The notes below the pieces were generated by a model, which searched no databases, was not told the DNA's origin, and saw nothing but the letters and a program-made list of their open reading frames with translations. The position numbers were made by a program, and so were the translations under genes. This document shows positions 42,599-53,900 of a stretch of 64,000 nucleotides of DNA, piece by piece (the stretch's first letter is position 1; the number at the start of each line of letters is the position of its first letter). The DNA lies in NCBI RefSeq assembly GCF_004005495.1, contig NZ_RZYA01000003.1, positions 372,001 to 436,000 on the forward strand, given 5' to 3'. Source of the stretch: Streptomyces antnestii (GTDB lineage Bacteria > Actinomycetota > Actinomycetes > Streptomycetales > Streptomycetaceae).

Positions 42599-43608
42599 GA
42601 GTCGTGGTCCTGGTCCTGGTGCTGGTCCTGGTGCTGGTCGAGGAGGCCTGACTGCGCGATCAGGAACCCGAGCTGAGCGCGGCTGCCGCTGCCGAGGGCG
42701 GCGGCGAGTTTGGCGATGTGGGCGCGGCAGGTGCGGACGTTCATCCCCAGGCGACGGGCGATCGCCTCGTCCACGTGGCCTTCGATGAGCAGTTTGGCGA
42801 TGGAGCGCTGGACGCCGGTGATGCCGTTGGTCGGGGGCGCGTAGGGGGTCTCCTCCAGGAGGGGGACTCCGCGGACCCACAGTTGCTCGAAGACCTTGGC
42901 CAGGTAGTCGACGAGGCCCGGGTGGCGGAGTTCGAGGGCGATCGGCCGGTCACCGGAGACCGGTATGAACGCCACCGACCGGTCGAAGACCATCAGCCGC
43001 TCTATGAGCTCTTCGAGGGTCCGTATCTCCACGTTCCCCTTGGCCATGTGCTCGGCGTACACGAGCGTTCCCTGGCTGTGCCGGGCCGTGTGCTGGTAGA
43101 GCGTGCGCATCGTGATGCCGCGGGCGATGACGGACTGGCCCCGTTCCAGTGCCTCGGTCAGGGAGTGCTCGCTGCGGCCGCCGCCGGGCTGCACCGTGAG
43201 GATCTCCGAACGGCACTCGCCGATGGCGAGTTCGATGGCCGAGTTGATCCGGTTGATCCCTTCGAGCACGGTGACCGCGTGGGTGGTGGGGACATCCTGC
43301 GCACTGATGGCCATGAATGGCTCGAAGTGATCGGTCAGTTCGACCGCCAGGCTTCTCCGCTCCTGGATTTCCCGTTCGATGGGGTGCAGGCGCTGCGCAA
43401 GCGCGGCGGCAGGCGGAACTGGGCGGAGCCAGGTGGCGTCATCCGGGTCTGGGTGGAGAAGGGCGAATTCCATCAGGCAGGGAGCGGTCGCCACTTCGCT
43501 TCGGGCGATGCGTCCGGACCGCAGAGCGCTGGCGTACAACCGCCGCCCTTCGTCGCACAGTTCAGTCGCGGCATGAGGATGTGTCCGATGTGCGTTGTTT
43601 GTTGCCAT
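42595..43608 (-). CDS. LuxR-type regulator with TrmB-like N-terminus (2)
   Basis: 337 residues, clearly paralogous to the next gene (shared L-C-x-x-G-x-x-L-Y, HPDPDDATWLRPVPP, ITMRTLYQHTARHS, and the HTH IAKLLIEGHVDEAIARRLGMNVRTCRAHIAKLAAALGSGSRAQLGFLIAQSG). Ends in a low-complexity D/Q/H repeat encoded by a 12-base tandem repeat. GGGGGTGGAT lies before the ATG. Divergent from the DLSW-repeat peptide gene across 106 bases that hold two inverted repeats; it is a good candidate regulator of that peptide. Confidence 0.8.
   Translation of the reverse strand: MATNNAHRTHPHAATELCDEGRRLYASALRSGRIARSEVATAPCLMEFALLHPDPDDATWLRPVPPAAALAQRLHPIEREIQERRSLAVELTDHFEPFMAISAQDVPTTHAVTVLEGINRINSAIELAIGECRSEILTVQPGGGRSEHSLTEALERGQSVIARGITMRTLYQHTARHSQGTLVYAEHMAKGNVEIRTLEELIERLMVFDRSVAFIPVSGDRPIALELRHPGLVDYLAKVFEQLWVRGVPLLEETPYAPPTNGITGVQRSIAKLLIEGHVDEAIARRLGMNVRTCRAHIAKLAAALGSGSRAQLGFLIAQSGLLDQHQDQHQDQDHDS
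42610..42639. repeat. 12-base tandem repeat at the end of LuxR-type regulator 2
   Basis: CTGGTCCTGGTG repeated two and a half times; on the coding strand it produces the DQHQDQHQDQDHD C-terminus. Variable-number change here would alter the tail length. Confidence 0.7.
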
Positions 43609-43625
43609 AGATCCACCCCCCAGGG

Positions 43626-43641
43626 TCCTGAACGTGCAGGA
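43626..43641. promoter_or_regulatory. Inverted repeat TCCTG-N6-CAGGA
   Basis: In the 106-base divergent gap between LuxR-type regulator 2 and the peptide gene, 18 bases ahead of the regulator. Possible operator. Confidence 0.4.
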
Positions 43642-43669
43642 ACATGATGCATCGCTCCTGTGGTGTTTG

Positions 43670-43688
43670 GATGGCTGAATGAGCCATC
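43670..43688. promoter_or_regulatory. Inverted repeat GATGGCT-N5-AGCCATC
   Basis: A perfect 7-bp inverted repeat 27 bases ahead of the peptide start. Could be an operator or a leader hairpin. Confidence 0.4.
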
Positions 43689-43714
43689 GTCTTGGGAGTC
43701 GGGGGAGAGACGCC

Positions 43715-43963
43715 ATGGAAGTGAGGACGAAGCCCACTATGTGCAAGAGAATGCTTCGCTCGGTGATGGCTATTGCCTTCTCCGCAGGTCTGGCTTTCGG
43801 TGTGTTCGGTACCCAGGACCTGTCCTGGAGCAGCGCGCCGACCACTCACGTGTCCGCCGACCTGTCCTGGAGCACCGCGCCGGCCACCCATGTGTCCGCC
43901 GGTCAGAGCATCGCGCCGCCGGACCTGTCCTGGAGCGTCGCTCCGGTGGACACAGCAGCATGA
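43715..43963 (+). CDS. Small secreted peptide with three DLSWSxAP repeats
   Basis: 82 residues. A basic start and hydrophobic helix (KRMLRSVMAIAFSAGLAFGVFG) look like a signal or leader; the remainder contains three copies of D-L-S-W-S-x-A-P, two followed by x-T-H-V-S-A. The third copy is separated by G-Q-S-I-A-P-P. GGGGGAGAG precedes the ATG. Its stop overlaps the start of the Rieske-like gene (ATGA). Repeated short motifs after a leader are typical of peptide precursors processed or modified at each repeat, but no known RiPP enzyme is adjacent. Function is unknown; extracellular signalling sensed by the neighbouring regulators is one hypothesis. Confidence 0.75.
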   Translation: MEVRTKPTMCKRMLRSVMAIAFSAGLAFGVFGTQDLSWSSAPTTHVSADLSWSTAPATHVSAGQSIAPPDLSWSVAPVDTAA

Positions 43964-44313
43964 GCACCCCGCCCGACGACAGAACGTTCCGCCGCGAGAT
44001 GGCGACGGCCTACCGTTCCGGGTGGCATTTCATCGATCTCGTCACGGCGATTCCGCACCGCGGCGATTCGTTGATGGTCACCCTGTTCGGCGAGCCGATC
44101 GTCGTCGTGCGGGACGAGAGCGACGAGGACGAGATCCGGGCCTACCGGTGTCTTCGCCGCCCTCGGGGCGCCCCACAGCCAGTGCGGTGCGCCATCAGGT
44201 ACGGAATGGTCTTCGTCAACCTCGACCAGCGTGACCACCAGCTGGTACGGGATGCGGGGCCCGAGGTCCCGCACGCCACCTCAGTCACATCAGCCACCCC
44301 CCGCAGTGCCTGA
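43960..44313 (+). CDS. Rieske-domain-like protein lacking cluster histidines
   Basis: 117 residues. The segment YRSGWHFIDLVTAIP, GDSLMVTLFGEPIVVVRDE and MVFVNLDQ follows the Rieske domain of ring-hydroxylating oxygenases (W-x-x-V/I, G-x-P-I-V-V-x-R). Where C-x-H-R-G and C-x-x-H should be, it reads R-C-L-R-R-P-R-G-A-P and R-C-A-I-R-Y-G: the two Cys remain but both His are Arg. It cannot hold a normal [2Fe-2S] Rieske centre. There is no catalytic domain after it. Translationally coupled to the DLSW peptide, so it probably binds or helps that peptide. A terminator follows. Confidence 0.7.
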   Translation: MSTPPDDRTFRREMATAYRSGWHFIDLVTAIPHRGDSLMVTLFGEPIVVVRDESDEDEIRAYRCLRRPRGAPQPVRCAIRYGMVFVNLDQRDHQLVRDAGPEVPHATSVTSATPRSA

Positions 44314-44358
44314 CGCGATTCCCCCGTCGTTGTAGATCGCGCAGGTGCTTCCCCCCGC

Positions 44359-44404
44359 AGCGGCGTCACCGTGGACCTGAACACGGTGGCGCCGCTGTAG
44401 TTTT
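44359..44404 (+). terminator. Terminator after the Rieske-like gene
   Basis: Stem of 15 bp with one mismatch (44359-44373 with 44382-44396) followed by GTAGTTTT. Confidence 0.8.
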
Positions 44405-44430
44405 CCGCCCGGCCCGGGTACGGGTCCCGG

Positions 44431-44472
44431 TGTCACCCGTTCCCTGTCACCCGTTCCCTGTCACCTGTCCCC
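44431..44472. repeat. 14-base tandem repeat, three copies
   Basis: TGTCACCCGTTCCC at 44431 and 44445, and a diverged TGTCACCTGTCCCC at 44459, in the gap between convergent genes. Confidence 0.8.
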
Positions 44473-44502
44473 TTTCGGGTGTTCCCGGTCGGCTGATCGA
44501 CG

Positions 44503-44919
44503 TCAGCCGTTCCCCGTCGCCCGGGTCAGGGCGATCTCGATGACCACGCGGTCCGGGTTGGGCGCGGGCACGCGCTCGTACCGCTCGGCGTACCGCCGCA
44601 CCGCCTCCGCCACCCTCTCCGGCTCCGCGCTGATCTCGGCGCGCCCCTCCAGCGTGGCCCAGCGCCGCCCGTCGACCTGGCAGACCGCCACCCGGGCCCC
44701 GCCCTCCGTCGCCGCCCCGGCGAGCACGTGCGACACCTTCGCGCTCGACTTGTTCGTGATCACCCGGGCCAGGCCGGCCTCGGGGTCGTAGGTGACGCCG
44801 ACCGGCACCACGTGCGGGGTGCCGTCGGGGCGCAGGGTCGTCAGCGTGCACAGGTGACGCTCCCGCCAGAAGCTGAGGAAGGTCGGGTCGGGGTGCAGAG
44901 GATCGTTCCGCTTGGCCAT
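44503..44919 (-). CDS. PPOX-class F420-dependent oxidoreductase-like protein
   Basis: 138 residues of the pyridoxamine-phosphate-oxidase split barrel: [32 protein letters not shown], then [36 protein letters not shown]. Actinobacterial members of this size usually bind F420 or flavin. Divergent from clpB across 125 bases; probably unrelated to heat shock, though it might share that regulatory region. Confidence 0.85.
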   Translation of the reverse strand: MAKRNDPLHPDPTFLSFWRERHLCTLTTLRPDGTPHVVPVGVTYDPEAGLARVITNKSSAKVSHVLAGAATEGGARVAVCQVDGRRWATLEGRAEISAEPERVAEAVRRYAERYERVPAPNPDRVVIEIALTRATGNG

Positions 44920-44962
44920 GCCCGGAACCTATCGCCCCGCCCGGACATGTCCCGCCCCGGTA

Positions 44963-44983
44963 CTTGAGTGGAGTAGACTCAAC
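44963..44983. promoter_or_regulatory. HAIR HspR operator (clpB promoter)
   Basis: CTTGAGT-N7-ACTCAAC, one mismatch to the HspR consensus, 62 bases before the clpB start. It places clpB under the HspR encoded at 17885-18352. Confidence 0.9.
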
Positions 44984-45044
44984 TTTGTGCACGCTGACAC
45001 AGTCAGTGTGCGGGAGTGGTCGACGCGAGGAGGAGAGTGCGCAC

Positions 45045-47651
<2,607 letters not shown>

Positions 47652-47894
47652 CCACAGGCGCTGTGGTCACGGGCGTGTAGTCGCGGCGCTGTAGTCGCGA
47701 ACGCTGGGGTCACCGGCCGGAAAGCGGGAACGCGTAGGGGGTGGTGGGGACACCGCCCCCTCGCTCCGCGTGCCGTCCGCGCTCACCCGGAGGGCCGGAT
47801 CCTGTCAGCCGGAAGCGGACAGTGCCGTCGGGGCTTGCCATTCCCCGCCCATCCTGGGGGAGGATGGCGGCATCCATACGAAGGGACCAAGCAC

Positions 47895-48434
47895 GTGAGC
47901 ATCGACCCGTCCTCGATTCCGAACTTCGGGGGACAGCCCCAGCAGCCGCAGGGCGAAGGACCGGCGGGCCCCGTCGTCCCCGACCAGGACCTCGTGAAGC
48001 AGCTCCTGGAGCAGATGGAGCTCAAGTACGTCACCGACGAAGAGGGTGACCTCGCGGCTCCGTGGGAGGAGTTCCGCACGTACTTCATGTTCCGCGGCGA
48101 GGACGACCAGCAGGTCTTCTCGGTGCGGACGTTCTACGACCGCCCCCACGACCTCGAGACCAAGCCGGCGCTCCTCGAGACCATCGACGACTGGAACCGC
48201 CGCACCCTGTGGCCCAAGGTCTACAGCCACACCCACGACGACGGCACGGTCCGCCTCATCGGTGAGGCCCAGATGCTCATCGGCACGGGCGTCAGCCTGG
48301 AGCACTTCGTCTCGTCGACGGTCAGCTGGGTGCGCGCCGCGATCGAGTTCGACCGCTGGCTCGTCGAGCAGCTCGGCCTGGAGCAGGCCGTGGACTCCGC
48401 CGTCGAGGACGAGAAGCCGTCCGACGACGAGTAG
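47895..48434 (+). CDS. YbjN-domain protein
   Basis: 179 residues from GTG with AAGGGACC upstream. A disordered Pro/Gln-rich start is followed by the YbjN fold (LLEQMELKYVTDEEGDLAAPWEEFRTYFMFRGEDDQQVFSVRTFYD type sequence, partially shown; then WNRRTLWPKVYSHTHDDG and LEHFVSSTVSWVRAAIEFD). YbjN proteins are thought to resemble type III secretion chaperones and to influence stress responses. It follows clpB in the same order as in other Streptomyces. Confidence 0.85.
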   Translation: MSIDPSSIPNFGGQPQQPQGEGPAGPVVPDQDLVKQLLEQMELKYVTDEEGDLAAPWEEFRTYFMFRGEDDQQVFSVRTFYDRPHDLETKPALLETIDDWNRRTLWPKVYSHTHDDGTVRLIGEAQMLIGTGVSLEHFVSSTVSWVRAAIEFDRWLVEQLGLEQAVDSAVEDEKPSDDE

Positions 48435-48478
48435 GCATACGACGACGGGACACGTTCCGTACCCGTACGTCATCGAGA

Positions 48479-48516
48479 GCCCGGTCGCGTGCCCATCGGC
48501 GCGCGGCCGGGCTTTT
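48479..48516 (+). terminator. Terminator after the YbjN gene
   Basis: An 11-bp stem with one G-T pair (48479-48489 with 48502-48512) followed by TTTT. The remaining gap to 48736 shows no gene. Confidence 0.8.
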
Positions 48517-48736
48517 CGGCTTTCGCCTCAATTGCCCCACACGGCACACCAGTTGAGTAACCGTTCAACACTGTGTCGAGGCACCGGATGCCGCCTTCCC
48601 CGGCCATGTATCGAACAATTCAAGCCTTGATGGCCGCCAGAGCCCCTTTCGGCGCGGCTGACCACGGGCCACTATGGGAAGGAGGTGGGTCTGCGCCGCG
48701 GGGCCGCGAGCGGGAGCCGACAGGGGGAAGTTAGAC

Positions 48737-49036
48737 GTGAGGACTTCTACGACTGACATCGAGACCGGACTCGTCGATCTCAGCCGTCGGGGCCTTCAGG
48801 AGGCCATGGCACTGAGGGACCCGCTGCTGTCGGAGGCACAGGACGCCCTGCTCGAACATCTGATGGAGGACGCCGTCGGACAGGTCGTCTCCGGCGGGCA
48901 GGACAGCCCGTACTTCAGCGAGCGACAGCACGGTGGCACAGCCCCGCACGAGCCGCGTCACGAGCATGGGCCGCCCGCGCCGGCCTCCCCGTGTCACCTC
49001 CCCGAGGAGCCCGACCGGCCTGCCGTGCCGTGCTGA
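48737..49036 (+). CDS. FxsA-like peptide precursor with extended C-terminus
   Basis: 99 residues from GTG (GGGGGAAG upstream). The start V-R-T-S-T-T-D-I-E-T-G-L-V-D-L-S and the following helices (EAMALRDPLLSEAQDALLEHLMED) match the leader of FxSxx-COOH precursors (FxsA). Those normally end within ~60 residues in F-x-S-x-x. Here Y-F-S-E-R (residues 59-63), an aromatic-x-Ser-x-x, is followed not by a stop but by CAG and a 36-residue His/Pro-rich tail that runs into the next gene. It overlaps the HExxH gene by 7 bases at the proposed start. The tail looks like readthrough sequence after stop loss. Confidence 0.65.
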   Translation: MRTSTTDIETGLVDLSRRGLQEAMALRDPLLSEAQDALLEHLMEDAVGQVVSGGQDSPYFSERQHGGTAPHEPRHEHGPPAPASPCHLPEEPDRPAVPC

Positions 49037-50925
49037 CGCGGCACCACGTGCCCGTCGCCGACCTGGAGGACATCGCCGGCGGGCGTGTCACCGCGCCCGC
49101 CGGGACCCGTATCGAGGCCGCCGAGCGCAGCCGCCGCATGCTCATGCTGCGCGCCCTGGCCGACGCGGAGCACGCGGCGCCGGGGCACGGCGGTCCGCTG
49201 CCTCCTCTGCCGTACGCCTTCGACCTGCTGGCCCGCGCGGAACAGCGCGACCCGGAGGCGGTGGCGCGTGTGCTCGGGCATCCGCCGGTCGGGGTCTGGG
49301 CGGTCCGCCTGCTCGGGCGCCTGCGGGGCGGCGCCGGGCCCCGGCCGGGGGAGCCACCCCTGTGGCGGGAAGCCGGCTACGCGCACGCGCTCGCCGCGGC
49401 GGCCGCGCTGCGAGCCGGACTTCCCGCGCGCGTCCGCGTGCCCGCCCGTGCGGGCAAGGTGATCCTGCCGACGGTGGGGCACGCCGTACTGGACGACGCC
49501 TCCGGCGAACACGACGTCGCCACGCTTGAGACGGACGGGCGCGGCACGGCCCGCGTCACGCTCGGCCCGCACGCCGTCGAACTGCCCGCCGCCCCGCACC
49601 TGCCCGCCCCCGGCTGGCACCCCGCACGCCTGCTGAGCTGGGCCCCGCGCGAGCCGGGACCCGGCGTCCTCCTCGACGACGCCGACCCCTACCGCGACTT
49701 CCGCTCCCCCTGGCCGCCCCCGGCCCCGGTCGCCGACGCGGAGTCGGGCCTCTGGCAGCGCCACCTGCACGACGCCGCGCACCTGCTCACGACCCGGCAC
49801 CCGGACGCGGCGGGCGCGGCGCGGCTCGTCCTGAACTCGCTCGTGCCGCTGCCGGGCATGCCCCGCTTCCGCACCTCCAGCGCCTCCTACGCCGAGGCGT
49901 TCGGCAGTGCCCTGGTCTCCCTGCCGCGCGACGCCGTCGACTTCGCGGTCACGCTCGTCCACGAGACACGGCACTCCGTGCTCAACGCCCTCAGCCACCA
50001 GATCCCGCTCGTCGACCGGGCCACGGGCGGACCCCACGCGGACGCCCTGCTGTACGCGCCCTGGCGCACCGACCCGCGCCCGCCGTGGGGTCTGCTGCAC
50101 GGCGCGTACGCGTTCACGGGCGTCGCCGACTTCTGGCGTACCGAACGGCACGCCCTCACCGGCCCCCGTGCGGACCTCGCGCATTTCGAGTTCGCCGTGT
50201 GGCGCGACGCGGTGGCCATCGCGCTGCGCACGCTGGCCGACCAGTCGGGACTCACTCCGTGGGGCCGCCGGTTCGCCGACGGGATGGTGCGCCAGACTGC
50301 TTCGTGGGCCGACGAGCAGGTGCCGGCCGGCGCCCTCGCCCCGGCCCTGGACGAACTGGCCGATCTGCGGGCCACCTGGTGCAGCCACAACCTCGTGGCG
50401 GACCCGGCCGCGACGCGGCGGCTCACCGAGCTCCGGCTCGACGGCGGAACCGGCGACGAGGCGACGGCGCCGCCGTCCCGGGTACGCGCCGACGGCCCGC
50501 CGCGGCTGCCGGAACTCCGGTGCGAGCTACGGCGGATGCTGCTCGCCGACGGCGGCACGTTCGCCCCGGACACCCGCGCGCGCCTGTCCGGCGTGGAGCG
50601 GGCCCCGGACCTGCTCGAAGCGGACCTGTGCCTGCTGCGCGGCGGCCCGGGGAGCGCGGCGCGGGCGGTGGATCGCTACCGCGCGGTCCTCACCGCGGCC
50701 CCCGGGACCCGCGCGGCCTGGGCCGGTCTCGGCCTGGCCCTCGCGGCGGCGGGCGAGCACACCCCCGCCACCGCCCTGCTGCACCGCCCGGAACTGGTGC
50801 GGGCGCTGGCCCTCGACACCCGGAGCCGGGACGGGCGGCTGCCCGACCCCGTGGACCTGGCGCACTGGACCGCCCGCCTGCCCGGTCTCACCGGACCGCT
50901 CGTGACGGGCCTCCAGGGCGCCTGA
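49030..50925 (+). CDS. HExxH-type putative peptide-modification protein
   Basis: 631 residues. The core matches the HExxH peptide-modification family found beside FxSxx-COOH precursors: an N-terminal helical part (RHHVPVADLEDIAGG, ERSRRMLMLRALAD), the metal motif H-E-T-R-H in VTLVHETRHSVLNALSH (about 311-315), W-R-T-D-P-R-P-P-W-G-L-L-H-G-A-Y-A-F and a C-terminal Ala-rich helical repeat part. Recent annotations treat the family as alpha-ketoglutarate/iron peptide beta-hydroxylases; older ones as metallohydrolases. The normal partner, a radical SAM FxsB, is not in this window. Start uncertain: GTG at 49030 fits the family; 48991 is an alternative. Confidence 0.8.
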   Translation: MLTRHHVPVADLEDIAGGRVTAPAGTRIEAAERSRRMLMLRALADAEHAAPGHGGPLPPLPYAFDLLARAEQRDPEAVARVLGHPPVGVWAVRLLGRLRGGAGPRPGEPPLWREAGYAHALAAAAALRAGLPARVRVPARAGKVILPTVGHAVLDDASGEHDVATLETDGRGTARVTLGPHAVELPAAPHLPAPGWHPARLLSWAPREPGPGVLLDDADPYRDFRSPWPPPAPVADAESGLWQRHLHDAAHLLTTRHPDAAGAARLVLNSLVPLPGMPRFRTSSASYAEAFGSALVSLPRDAVDFAVTLVHETRHSVLNALSHQIPLVDRATGGPHADALLYAPWRTDPRPPWGLLHGAYAFTGVADFWRTERHALTGPRADLAHFEFAVWRDAVAIALRTLADQSGLTPWGRRFADGMVRQTASWADEQVPAGALAPALDELADLRATWCSHNLVADPAATRRLTELRLDGGTGDEATAPPSRVRADGPPRLPELRCELRRMLLADGGTFAPDTRARLSGVERAPDLLEADLCLLRGGPGSAARAVDRYRAVLTAAPGTRAAWAGLGLALAAAGEHTPATALLHRPELVRALALDTRSRDGRLPDPVDLAHWTARLPGLTGPLVTGLQGA

Positions 50926-50952
50926 CCAGCCTGACCGGTCCCCCGGACGAGC

Positions 50953-53900
50953 TCAGAGGATCAGCGGGTCGATGTCGCAGTTCGCCGTCCTGCCGTCCGC
51001 GGCGGCCAAGGTCGCCGGGTGGGCCTCGCCGAGCGTGAGCAGGTAGCGCTGGACCGTGTCCGCGTGCAGTTCGTCCGCCTCGTCGTCACGCTGGAGCTGC
51101 CGCAGCCCGAGCGCGAGGTTGACGGCGGTGGCGAGGGTGAAGGGGTGGTCCTCGCCGAGGACGCTGCGGCACAGGCCGAGCGAACTCGTGCCGAGTTCCA
51201 CCGACGCCTGCATCTCGCCCAGCTCGTACAGGTCGGCGACGAGGTTCGCGGTGCAGGCCAGGGTGTTCGGGTGCTCCTCGCCGAGTGATTCGGTCAGCTG
51301 CGCCCGTGCGGTCATGTCGCTCTCGCGGGCCTCCTCGGTCCGCCCGGCCAGGCGCAGGCAGATCGCGTGGTTGACGCGCGCCGCGACGGTGTGCGGATGC
51401 CGTGCGCCGAGCAGTGCCTCGAATCCCTCGTACCCCTGCTGCCCGAGTTCGAGCGCCCGGTCGAGGTCGCCGGTGTTCGACACGTCGAGCGCGTGCGAGA
51501 CCAGTGCGTTCACCGTCTGCGGGTACAGGTCGCCGTAGCGGGTGCGGAACATGGTGAGGGCCCGGCCGGAGAGGTCGAGGGCCACCTCGTGGTCACCGGC
51601 GTGCCGCTCGGTCACCGACCGGATCCGGGCCGCGGACATCGTGTTCGGGTGGGTGTCGCCGACGGTGGCGCGGAAGCGCTCCTCGACCTCCCGTGCCTGG
51701 TCGCGCGCCGCCAGGTACTCGCCGCCCTCCTGGAGGTCGAACGTCACGGCCGCCATGGTTCCCAGGGTCGACGGGGCGTTCTCGCCGAGTTCCTCGGCCT
51801 TGCGGCTGTGTGTCATGCGGTCGAGCACGAGGGCCGCCCGGAAGTGCCCGATGCACCGCAGGTTCAGCGCGTGCCGGTGGGCGCTGAGGAGGGTGGACGG
51901 GTCGTTGGGCCCGAAGAGGCGCTCGCTCGTTTCGTAGGCGTGCTTGTCGAGTTCGAGCGCGGCCTGGAAGTCGCCGCGCAGCCGCAGGTCCCAGGCGAGC
52001 ATGCTGGTGATCTCGAGGGTCGACTCGTGCTCGGGGCCGAGGACCTCGGTCATGCCGGCCAGGGTGCGCTGGTCGAGTTCGTACGCCTCCGCGTAGCGGC
52101 CCAGGATGCGCAGCGCGTTCGTGTAGAGCCTGGCCGCGTTGAGGACGTACTCCGCGGTGTCCCCGTCGGACTCGCGCCAGGTGGTGTACGTCTCCCGGGC
52201 CAGGTCGAGCGAGCCCTCGTGGTCGCCCCAGGCGAACATGTACTGGATCTCGTTCAGGACGAGTTGACGTACCCAGGGGTCCTTGGACTCGACGGCACGG
52301 CTGTTGAGGACGTGCGGCAGCAGGTCGCCGTACTGCTTCCACTGGTGGGACGCCGTGGGCTCGTCGGGGTCGAACTTGGCGAGCAGCCGGTGGGCGCCGC
52401 CGCGCATCTGCGACTTCAGCGGCTCCGACATCTGGGTGATGAGGACGCGCTGGACCAGTCGGTGCAGCTGGATCGTGTTGGTGTTGTGGTTGATGCGCGC
52501 GAGGGCGTACCGGTTGATCTCGCGGATGGCGCGGCCGAGCCGGATCGGGTCGCTCAGTGCCGCGTTGAGCTCGGGGGGTACGGGGGCGTCGCGGACGCCG
52601 GTGAGCAGACGCCGGGAGATGGGCTCGGGCGCGAAGAAGGCGCACACCTGGAGGAGTTGGAGGGCTGCGGGGTGGTTCTTGCGCAGCCGGTCGAGGGAGA
52701 CGTTCCAGGCCGCCGCGACCGACAGCGGGTAGTCCACGGGCGGGTCGCTGAGCATCAGCTCGTTGGCCTGCTGCTCGAACATGCGCAGGTATTCGTCCGC
52801 GGGCATGCCGGTCTCGGCGAGCCATACGGCCGCCTGCTCGATGCCGAGCGGCAGGTCGCCCAGTGTCTCGGCGAGCCGGTCCGCGGTCTCGTCGTCGAGG
52901 CCAGGGGCTCTCAGCTGGAGCAGCGACCGGCTCTCCTCGCGGGTGAACACGTCGACTTCCAGAGGGCGCGCCGACGTCGTCCACTGGGCGTTCCGGGAGG
53001 TGACGAGGATGCGGCCGGGGCCGTTGGTCGGGAAGAACTCCCGTACGGATTCCGGGTCTTCGGCGTTGTCGAAGATGAGGAGCCAGTTCTTGAACGGCTC
53101 GCCGATGCGCAGGGCCTCGATGACGGCCGGTACCGCGGTGTTCGCCTCGCCGCTGCCGACGTTCAGGCCGAGCCGGCCCGCCAGCTGGACGAGGAACTGC
53201 CGGATCTGCTGCGGCTGTTCGGCGGGGATCCACCACACGATCTGGTACTCGTGCAGGTGCCGGTACACGTATTCGACGGCGAGCTGGGACTTCCCCACTC
53301 CGCCCATGCCCTGGAGCGCCTCGGGGAGCACGGCCGTGGTCCCTTCCTGGAGCCTGCGGTGCAGGTCCTCCAGGAGCTGGACGCGGCCGGTGAAGGCACG
53401 GTTGCGGGGCGGGACGTTGCCCCAGACGGGGGGCGGCTTCTGCAGCGCGTCACCCCTTGACCCGGCCTGGGTGGACTGCAAGCCGCTCACTACTTCGACC
53501 CCTTCTTCGTGATCTTCGCTGCCGGTGTCCGGCGGGGCGGTGGGCTCGGCCCCATCGCCCGACTGACTGGGTTCCTCGGAGGCCGGGGCCACCGGGGGTG
53601 GAGGTTCGTCGCTGTCGAGGCGTGCCTCAAGCTCCCGGGCGGCGGTCGCGTGCGGTCCGGCCATGGCCGCGAAAGCGGGCAGAATAGACGAAATCCACGG
53701 CCGTAAGCCTTCCATGTCGACACTGGTCGCGCGCTGCGGCTCGCGGAGAAGGGTCACCCCTTCCCCGTACACCGGTGCCGCGACAGCCAGATGACCGAGG
53801 GCGAGCGTGAGCGCGCGGGCCGTCTCGCCGCGCGTCCCGTCGGAGAGCAGTTCGCGTCGCACGCCCTCGTCGAATTCCAGCTCGACGCCCGGCCCGGCGA

